Source: Planctomycetota bacterium
GTDB lineage: Bacteria > Planctomycetota > Phycisphaerae > UBA1845 > CAIVHJ01
Direction: 5' to 3'
Assembly (NCBI GenBank): GCA_022573485.1
Contig: JACZTW010000210.1
Span: 1 to 6,854, forward strand
DNA length: 6,854 nucleotides
In this document: positions 1 to 3,599 of the stretch, piece by piece
Numbering within the stretch: the stretch's first letter is position 1
Layout: each line of letters starts with the position of its first letter
Made by a program: the position numbers and the translations under genes
The notes under the pieces: model-generated
What the model saw: only the letters and a program-made list of their open reading frames with translations
Databases searched by the model: none
What the model was told of the DNA's origin: nothing

Positions 1-75
1 ACGAGCGGAGTCGCGTCAAGAATGAACGCGAGTGCACCGTGATGGATCGGAGTCGGAATCGATACGGTGGATCGA

Positions 76-669
76 TCAGCCTTGCAGGAGCGACATGACT
101 TCGCCGCGGGTCCGGGGGTCGGATTTGCATAGGCCGCGGACGGCGGAGGTGACCATGATGCTGCCCGGCTTGCGCACGCCTCGACAGGTCATACAGGTGT
201 GGGTGGCGCTGATAAGCACGGCGACGCCCTTGGCTTCCAATGACGACATGAGAATGTCGGCGATCTGGGAGGTGAGGCGTTCCTGCACCTGCGGTCGATG
301 GGCGAACGCGTCGACCACGCGGGCGAGCTTCGAGATGCCGACGACTTTCCCTTTGGGCAGGTAGGCCAGATGCGCCTTGCCTTCGAACGGCATGAGGTGG
401 TGTTCGCACATCGAGTTAAAGGGAATGTCGCGCAGCACGACCAACTCGTCGTATTCTTCGGAGAAGGCGGCTTCGAGCACGTCGACGGGGTCTTGGTGCA
501 GGCCGGCGAAGAGTTCAGCGTACATGCGTGCCACGCGCTGCGGCGTGCGGCGCAGCCCCTCACGGTCGGGGTCTTCGCCGACGGCGAGCAGGATTTCGCG
601 CACCGCGTCCTCGATGCGACGCTGATCGACATGCGGATTGGTTTCCATATCGCGGATGGTCATAGCCAT
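76..669 (-). CDS. folE: GTP cyclohydrolase I (FolE)
   Basis: This enzyme converts GTP to 7,8-dihydroneopterin triphosphate, the first step of tetrahydrofolate and related pterin synthesis, in the cytoplasm. The 197-residue protein carries the family signature. CEHHLMPF (88-95) supplies a zinc cysteine and histidine, and HTCMTCRG (157-164) supplies the third zinc ligand (C159 by position) and active-site residues. RRTPQRVARMY lies near the N-terminus, and the end (KSDPRTRGEVMSLL) matches the usual FolE C-terminus. Length is normal for the family. The frame is open to a GTG-ATG pair at 693-688, but no ribosome binding site precedes it. The ATG at 669 has GGAG nine bases upstream, so I prefer that start; the longer form would add eight residues. 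The gene lies 78 bases after the zinc-ribbon gene on the same strand and has its own promoter-like site. Identification is secure; the exact start is less so. Confidence 0.96.
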   Translation of the reverse strand: MAMTIRDMETNPHVDQRRIEDAVREILLAVGEDPDREGLRRTPQRVARMYAELFAGLHQDPVDVLEAAFSEEYDELVVLRDIPFNSMCEHHLMPFEGKAHLAYLPKGKVVGISKLARVVDAFAHRPQVQERLTSQIADILMSSLEAKGVAVLISATHTCMTCRGVRKPGSIMVTSAVRGLCKSDPRTRGEVMSLLQG

Positions 670-735
670 GTGTCGATTCTCCGGGTTCATCACAGGCCGG
701 CACTTCGAGCATCAGGGCCGGTCCCGCAGTTTCCG

Positions 736-745
736 ATTATAGCAC
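736..745 (-). promoter_or_regulatory. Extended -10 promoter for folE
   Basis: Read on the minus strand the sequence is GTGCTATAAT, a perfect TATAAT hexamer preceded by TG one base upstream, which is the sigma-70 extended -10 arrangement. I see no good -35 hexamer at 16-18 bases, which extended -10 promoters can tolerate. Transcription would start near 728-730 and give a leader of about 60 bases to the preferred folE start. The site lies directly upstream, in folE's sense, of the gene and overlaps the region just past the zinc-ribbon stop codon. folE could therefore be transcribed independently of its upstream neighbours. Confidence 0.55.
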
Positions 746-747
746 GT

Positions 748-1191
748 TCAAAGGTACTTTTCCGATGTGGCCAGGTCGAACCAGTCGTGGTTCTCGTTGT
801 GAGAAGCGCCCCAGTATTCCGTGTGGCAGCGGTAGCACACGGTGACCACGCCAATGAGGTAATAGATGATCACATCGGCCAGCACCGCAGCGCCCAAAAC
901 GCCGTAGGCCAGCGCCGCATTGGTCCTGAGATAGAGGAACGAAATCAACCCGGCCACGCCCACGATGAGCAGGCCGGTGATCTGCGGGAAGTTCTTGCGG
1001 ATGAACATTTCCTCGCCGCCGCAAAGTGCGCATTTCCGCAGCACATGATCCCGGACCAGCGTGGCAGTGTCGCGCAGGGTGTATTCACGGCGGCAGCGTG
1101 GGCAGGCGAACGTCTCGTCGCCGGTGCCGAGCGGTCGGTACTCGATCAACGCCGGACACTGCTCGTCGCGGCAAGCGAAGCGAATTTTCAT
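748..1191 (-). CDS. Zinc-ribbon membrane-hairpin protein of unknown function
   Basis: I do not recognise a named family. The 147-residue protein has four Cys pairs. C7/C12 and C30/C33 form one zinc-ribbon-like unit (CX4C...CX2C). C54/C57 (CALC) and C119/C122 (CYRC) could form a second. Between the second pair of knuckles lie two hydrophobic segments (about 70-88 and 95-118), so a membrane hairpin appears to be inserted inside a zinc ribbon, with both knuckles on the same, presumably cytoplasmic, side. The tail ends in a polar stretch with DWFDLATSEKY. The start ATG overlaps the stop codon of the upstream membrane-protein gene (TAATG) and no standard ribosome binding site is visible, which suggests translational coupling and a shared role. 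folE follows on the same strand. The CDS is well supported; the function is unknown. Confidence 0.85.
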   Translation of the reverse strand: MKIRFACRDEQCPALIEYRPLGTGDETFACPRCRREYTLRDTATLVRDHVLRKCALCGGEEMFIRKNFPQITGLLIVGVAGLISFLYLRTNAALAYGVLGAAVLADVIIYYLIGVVTVCYRCHTEYWGASHNENHDWFDLATSEKYL

Positions 1192-2042
1192 TATAGCGCG
1201 CCCCCCATGCTGTTGATCAAATACCGGCTGGTCAGCTCACCGACGGCGACGAATAGGGACATGAAGAACAGGATGCCGGTTGCAGACTGTGTGCTGCGAA
1301 GCCGGACGCATTGCCAGACCATGTATGCGAACACCGTCGGCAAGACCAGCCCGATGCCGATGCGCATCGAGAGGGGCATCCAGCTTGAGGCCAGGCGCGT
1401 CGAGAAAGCGCCGGCGGAATCCGCTACGCCGGACGCCAGGGCGCCCACCGACAGCATGACGAGCAAGAAGCCCCAGCGCGCTCCGAGCGCGACGAACAGC
1501 AGTTGGCTCGCCCTCTTGAGCGGGTCGATGGTCATCTCGCTGGCTGTCAAGTATCGGTGGCCGAGAAGCCAGGCGACCGTCACGCTGCCGAGTAACAGAC
1601 CGCCCAGGAGGTGGCTGATGGCAGCCGACGGCGCGGGTGCCGAGGCCGTTGACGTGGGCTCGGCCCACAGCAGACCGGCGACGATTCCTGCTGCACCGCA
1701 GAGGCCCAAGAGCGATCGGACCAATCCGGACACCTTGTAACGCCGGGAGTGGAGCAATGGAGACATGCTCAATGCGGTCAGAGCAAGTATCGCCGAAGCG
1801 ATGGTCGCCACATCGACGGCCAGCGACTGCCGGGGCGTGCCCTGCATATGCTGATGCACGAGCCAGACCGCCGCCGTTGTTGCAGTGGCGAGCGCGATCA
1901 CGCAGATCATCCTCACGAATTGCCAAGGCATCTTCGTGAGCGGGCATGAGGCCAGAGCGAGGCACATGCCGCCGGTCGTGAGTATCAAGAGAGGCACCAG
2001 CATAGGACGCGCCATCCTAGCGCAAGGGACGCCCCGCTGCAA
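1191..2042 (-). CDS. Multi-pass integral membrane protein, function unknown
   Basis: The 283-residue frame encodes about eight hydrophobic segments (roughly 14-33, 41-63, 77-93, 107-127, 141-160, 179-203, 226-247 and 255-276). Possible functional residues are a polar motif after segment five (GHRYLTASEM, 161-170), RLRSTQSATG before the last helix, and Glu269 inside the last helix (GEL). I cannot tie it to a named transporter or enzyme; a membrane anchor or redox-associated subunit is only a guess. The start is uncertain. The longest frame begins with TTG at 2042. ATG codons at 2015 (Met10) and 2003 (Met14) are alternatives, and the last has AGGA 11 bases upstream and begins right at the first hydrophobic segment. 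The stop codon overlaps the start of the zinc-ribbon gene, so the two are probably made together. A divergent lipoprotein gene lies on the other side. Confidence 0.8.
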   Translation of the reverse strand: MQRGVPCARMARPMLVPLLILTTGGMCLALASCPLTKMPWQFVRMICVIALATATTAAVWLVHQHMQGTPRQSLAVDVATIASAILALTALSMSPLLHSRRYKVSGLVRSLLGLCGAAGIVAGLLWAEPTSTASAPAPSAAISHLLGGLLLGSVTVAWLLGHRYLTASEMTIDPLKRASQLLFVALGARWGFLLVMLSVGALASGVADSAGAFSTRLASSWMPLSMRIGIGLVLPTVFAYMVWQCVRLRSTQSATGILFFMSLFVAVGELTSRYLINSMGGAL

Positions 2043-2106
2043 TGTCCGGTAACGATGATCGATATGCCAATGCGGCTGTGTTTCGCGTGACCGTAGCCCT
2101 TGGAGA

Positions 2107-2136
2107 TTGCCTTTGGCGGTGGGCGGGCCCTAGAAT
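2107..2136 (+). promoter_or_regulatory. Candidate sigma-70 promoter for the lipoprotein gene
   Basis: TTGCCT (2107-2112) and TAGAAT (2131-2136) are separated by 18 bases. They match the -35 and -10 consensus at 4/6 and 5/6 positions. Transcription would begin around 2143, about 30 bases before the lipoprotein start codon. The site lies in the divergent region between the membrane-protein gene and the lipoprotein gene, where a plus-strand promoter is expected. Confidence 0.5.
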
Positions 2137-2163
2137 CACTGAGGAACCTGCGATCACTGAGGA
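2135..2163 (+). repeat. Tandem 11-bp direct repeat ATCACTGAGGA in the lipoprotein leader
   Basis: ATCACTGAGGA occurs at 2135-2145 and again at 2153-2163, an 18-base period. The second copy supplies the AGGAG of the lipoprotein ribosome binding site; the first overlaps the -10 hexamer and the probable transcription start. It could be an operator, a duplicated ribosome binding region or a recent small duplication; the sequence alone does not decide. Confidence 0.7.
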
Positions 2164-2171
2164 GATGGAAG

Positions 2172-2474
2172 ATGAAGCGCCATACCCTGTTACTGTGCGG
2201 GAGCTTGTTGGCCGCCATGCTTGCCGGTTGTGCTGGCGCCCATCGCCCCACGTTCTACCGTGCGTCGATGCTGTTCGATCCAATACCGACTCTGCACAAC
2301 GCGGGCGAATATGCTGCTCGGGCCAGTTGGCCGACGGCATCTACCTACATCGACGATGGCGAGCAGATCCGCTACCGCGTGCAGTTCTATGATTACCAGG
2401 GGACTCCGTTCCATGGCAGAAACTACTTCATCCGGCGGTTCACGGCCGTCAGGGAAGGGCGTGGACACCGGTAG
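2172..2474 (+). CDS. Small predicted lipoprotein, function unknown
   Basis: The 100-residue product starts with a lipoprotein signal peptide: basic MKRH, a hydrophobic stretch (about 5-16), and the lipobox LAGC with Cys20 as the predicted lipidated residue. The mature part is about 80 residues, polar and aromatic-rich (FYRASMLFDP, YRVQFYDYQG, NYFIRRF), with no repeats or known catalytic motif. No residue after Cys20 clearly signals inner-membrane retention, so the outer membrane is possible. The start is fixed by AGGAG at 2160-2164, seven bases before the ATG; the frame is open further upstream to 2100 but without a comparable site. A promoter-like pair lies just upstream. It is probably monocistronic and divergent from the membrane-protein gene. 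I do not recognise the family. Confidence 0.78.
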   Translation: MKRHTLLLCGSLLAAMLAGCAGAHRPTFYRASMLFDPIPTLHNAGEYAARASWPTASTYIDDGEQIRYRVQFYDYQGTPFHGRNYFIRRFTAVREGRGHR

Positions 2475-2523
2475 GAATCGTTCGTAATCGGTTTCCGGAC
2501 AATACGTTAAGTTAAAACGACCT

Positions 2524-2556
2524 TCAATGAGCACGTCAAAAGACGTAAGCCATTGA
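2524..2556 (+). repeat. Imperfect inverted repeat / hairpin downstream of the lipoprotein gene
   Basis: TCAATG (2524-2529) pairs with CATTGA (2551-2556), GC (2531-2532) with GC (2549-2550), and ACGTC (2533-2537) with GACGT (2542-2546), around an AAAA loop. That makes 13 pairs with one- and two-base bulges. It lies 50 bases after the lipoprotein stop. There is no T-run after it on the plus strand, so it is a weak terminator candidate; it may instead stabilise the 3' end or be a protein-binding palindrome. Confidence 0.45.
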
Positions 2557-2581
2557 TAATAATGATGTTACAGAAATCGCC

Positions 2582-2598
2582 AGCTCCCGGCGGGGGCT
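2582..2598 (+). repeat. Compact GC hairpin, possible weak terminator
   Basis: AGCTCCC and GGGGGCT pair over seven positions, with one wobble, around a GGC loop. No T-run follows. The hairpin sits between the two arms of a 10-base complementary pair (2573-2582 and 2648-2657), sharing one base with the left arm. It may belong to the structured region upstream of HU instead of terminating the lipoprotein transcript. Confidence 0.35.
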
Positions 2599-2612
2599 TA
2601 CTCAGAAACAGC

Positions 2613-2641
2613 TTGATTGATGAAACTACTTACGGTACGAT
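2613..2641 (+). promoter_or_regulatory. Candidate promoter upstream of the HU gene
   Basis: TTGATT (2613-2618) and TACGAT (2636-2641) are separated by 17 bases, each matching the sigma-70 consensus at 4/6 positions. Transcription would start near 2648, leaving a leader of about 150 bases. This start would cut off the 5' end of the long stem at 2638-2727 and begin the RNA at the decamer TGGCGATTTC. Either this promoter or the full stem, not both, is likely to be used in a given transcript. Confidence 0.35.
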
Positions 2642-2727
2642 GACTTGTGGCGATTTCAGCGCTTCTTGCGATCGAGATTTTGGAAGCGCTTACTCGAAGT
2701 TGTGAAAATCGGATCCATGAGTCATCG
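2638..2727 (+). promoter_or_regulatory. Long interrupted stem-loop: candidate structured leader RNA or small RNA
   Basis: Three nested helices are visible. Bases 2638-2650 pair with 2715-2727 (13 pairs, including a tandem U-G/G-U at 2646-2647 with 2718-2719). Bases 2651-2656 pair with 2706-2711 (6 pairs, after a three-base GAT bulge). AGCGCTTC (2658-2665) pairs with GAAGCGCT (2683-2690), closing a 17-base loop. A 15-base bulge (2691-2705) lies on the 3' side. The wobble pairs would be A-C mismatches in the complementary RNA, so the plus strand is the likely functional RNA. It lies 75 bases before the HU start codon. I do not recognise a known riboswitch, 6S, SRP or tRNA-like motif. Confidence 0.5.
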
Positions 2728-2742
2728 AAGGGGATGGGTATC

Positions 2743-2779
2743 GCCTTGCCCTTGAGGCTTGTCAAGTCTAGAGCGAGGC
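2743..2779 (+). promoter_or_regulatory. Second stem-loop just upstream of the HU ribosome binding site
   Basis: GCCTTGC (2743-2749) pairs with GCGAGGC (2773-2779) over seven positions with one G-U wobble. Inside it, CTTGA (2751-2755) pairs with TCAAG (2762-2766) around a six-base loop. It ends 11 bases before the AGGGA ribosome binding site at 2791-2795. It could influence translation of HU. A weak promoter-like pair (TTGCCC 2746-2751 and TAGAGC 2769-2774) overlaps the same bases, so a DNA-level role is possible too. Confidence 0.4.
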
Positions 2780-2801
2780 AGAGAAACGTGAGGGACGAAC
2801 A

Positions 2802-3170
2802 ATGGCCACAATCACCAAGAAAGAACTCATCGATCGAATCGCGGAGCAGACCGCCAACAAACGCGTGGTCGTGAAACGTATTATTCAGACTTTCCTCGAC
2901 GAGATCATCGACGAACTTGGTAGCGGTAACCGCTTGGAGTTCAGGGACTTCGGAGTCTTTGAGAGCAAGAATCGGGCCGCTCGGGTTGCTCAAAATCCCA
3001 AGACGCTGGAACGAGTCAGCGTTCCTCCCAAGCGAACCGTCAAGTTCAAAGTAGGCAGATTGATGAAACAGCGGCTGCAAGGTAATTCATCCGGCAGCCC
3101 CCCTCAGTCCGAGACGCAGGCGGGGTCCACCGCCGGGCCAGTACAGCCGCCGACTCAGTTTGGCACTTGA
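2802..3170 (+). CDS. HU/IHF-family DNA-binding protein with a low-complexity C-terminal tail
   Basis: HU-family proteins are dimeric nucleoid proteins that bend DNA with two beta-arms. Residues 1-93 form the full domain. The N-terminal helices (TKKELIDRIAEQTANKR) are followed by the core signature GNRLEFRDFGVFESKNRAAR (42-61). The arm tip AQNPKTLE (63-70) carries Pro66, expected to intercalate into DNA, and the final helix is GRLMKQRL. The usual Gly after NPKT is replaced by Leu. Residues about 94-122 form an extra tail rich in Gly, Ser, Pro, Gln and Thr, absent from standard 90-residue HU. The start has AGGGA at 2791-2795, six bases upstream. The gene stands alone, between a structured leader and the feo promoter region. 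I cannot say whether it is HU proper or an IHF-like paralogue, so I give no symbol. Confidence 0.93.
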   Translation: MATITKKELIDRIAEQTANKRVVVKRIIQTFLDEIIDELGSGNRLEFRDFGVFESKNRAARVAQNPKTLERVSVPPKRTVKFKVGRLMKQRLQGNSSGSPPQSETQAGSTAGPVQPPTQFGT

Positions 3171-3237
3171 GCAAGCCACCACTCACCTCATAACATCTTG
3201 CGTTTCAAGAAGATATGATTTATCTCGATCTCTTGCA

Positions 3238-3266
3238 TTGATCTCGCCGACGGTGTAGTATAGGAT
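3238..3266 (+). promoter_or_regulatory. Candidate promoter of feoAB
   Basis: TTGATC (3238-3243) and TAGGAT (3261-3266) are separated by exactly 17 bases, each matching the sigma-70 consensus at 4/6 positions. An overlapping TATAGG (3259-3264) is an alternative -10. Transcription would start near 3273, inside the Fur-like palindrome, about 40 bases before feoA. Confidence 0.5.
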
Positions 3267-3269
3267 CAT

Positions 3270-3288
3270 ATAGAGACTGATTCTCAAT
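3270..3288 (+). promoter_or_regulatory. Fur-type operator (iron box) at the feo transcription start
   Basis: ATAGAGACTGATTCTCAAT is a 9-1-9 imperfect palindrome in which seven of nine arm positions pair. It differs at two of 19 positions from the symmetrical form built from its right arm (ATTGAGAAT-G-ATTCTCAAT), which resembles the TGAGAAT-type half-sites of Fur-family boxes. It overlaps the predicted start of feoA transcription, where Fe-loaded Fur would block RNA polymerase. Regulation by Fur is inferred from this match and from the feo context; the regulator itself is not in the window. Confidence 0.6.
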
Positions 3289-3312
3289 TAGGTCATTGGA
3301 GCTGCGGCTGAG

Positions 3313-3558
3313 ATGGTCGGTGCGAATCCCGCGACGATACAGTTGTCCACATTGTCGATCGGCAGTTGTGCGAAGGTGCGGCACATTGGATCCCATGTTC
3401 AAGCTTCGCGCCTGCGTGAAATCGGCTTGTGTGAAGGCCAGGAACTGGAGGTTCTCTGTGCCGGTGATCCGATGATCTGTCGCGTCGGTGCTTGCCGAGT
3501 CGGCATTTGTATCAAGCTCGCCTCCGAAGTCCATGTGGCCACTTCAAACTCCGCCTGA
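3313..3558 (+). CDS. feoA: Ferrous iron transport protein A (FeoA)
   Basis: FeoA is a small cytoplasmic SH3-like protein needed for FeoB-dependent Fe(II) uptake and thought to act on FeoB. The 81-residue product shows the family pattern: LSTLSIGSCAKVRHI, then RLREIGLCEGQELEVLC, then GDPMICRVGACRVGI and a closing beta strand (EVHV). Length is usual for FeoA. It contains six cysteines (19, 40, 49, 56, 61 and 66), unusually many for such a small protein. GGAG at 3298-3301 lies 11 bases before the ATG, a rather long spacing. It sits immediately upstream of feoB on the same strand and downstream of a promoter and Fur-like box, so it is the first gene of the feo operon. Confidence 0.9.
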   Translation: MVGANPATIQLSTLSIGSCAKVRHIGSHVQASRLREIGLCEGQELEVLCAGDPMICRVGACRVGICIKLASEVHVATSNSA

Positions 3559-3599
3559 TCGCTCGAGTATTGCAACCCGTGCCCAAAGACACCTCAGCG

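Larger units (their letters stand above)
2475..2801. other. Gene-free, inverted-repeat-rich region between the lipoprotein and HU genes
   Basis: This 327-base stretch has no convincing coding frame: frames that cross it lack ribosome binding sites and lipoprotein- or HU-like features. Its first 110 bases are more A/T-rich than the flanking genes. It contains a hairpin at 2524-2556, a compact hairpin at 2582-2598, a long interrupted stem at 2638-2727, a further stem-loop at 2743-2779 and the HU ribosome binding site (AGGGA, 2791-2795). It is best read as the 3' end of the lipoprotein transcript plus a structured HU leader. Confidence 0.6.

Noticed and set aside
1..75. Possible terminator or gene fragment after folE.
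   Set aside because: I found no strong hairpin or coding signal in these 75 bases, and the window edge prevents further judgement.
1190..1195. A second TATAAT on the minus strand, at the start of the zinc-ribbon gene.
   Set aside because: It is formed by the overlapping TAA stop and ATG start. Transcription from it would begin inside the gene, so the match is probably a coincidence of the TAATG overlap.
298..1740. A 480-codon open frame on the plus strand.
   Set aside because: It lies antisense to folE, the zinc-ribbon gene and part of the membrane-protein gene, all of which have family motifs, start signals or membrane patterns. The plus-strand translation shows none; it is a product of high GC content.
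2475..2801. A tRNA, SRP RNA or known riboswitch in the gene-free region.
   Set aside because: No T-arm GTTCGA motif, no SRP GGAA-loop signature and no riboswitch core that I know is present. The region is described only as structured.
2598..3080. A 160-codon minus-strand open frame opposite the HU gene and its leader.
   Set aside because: The plus-strand HU has conserved motifs and a ribosome binding site. The antisense frame crosses the structured leader and shows no recognisable family.
3196..3214. Hairpin TCTTG-CGTTT-CAAGA after the HU gene as a terminator.
   Set aside because: The stem is only five pairs and A/T-rich, with no T-run after it. I cannot support it as an intrinsic terminator, although some 3' end must lie in this gap.
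3222..3246. Three short ATCTC repeats upstream of the feo promoter.
   Set aside because: Five- to six-base repeats with irregular spacing (6 and 13 bases) are expected by chance.
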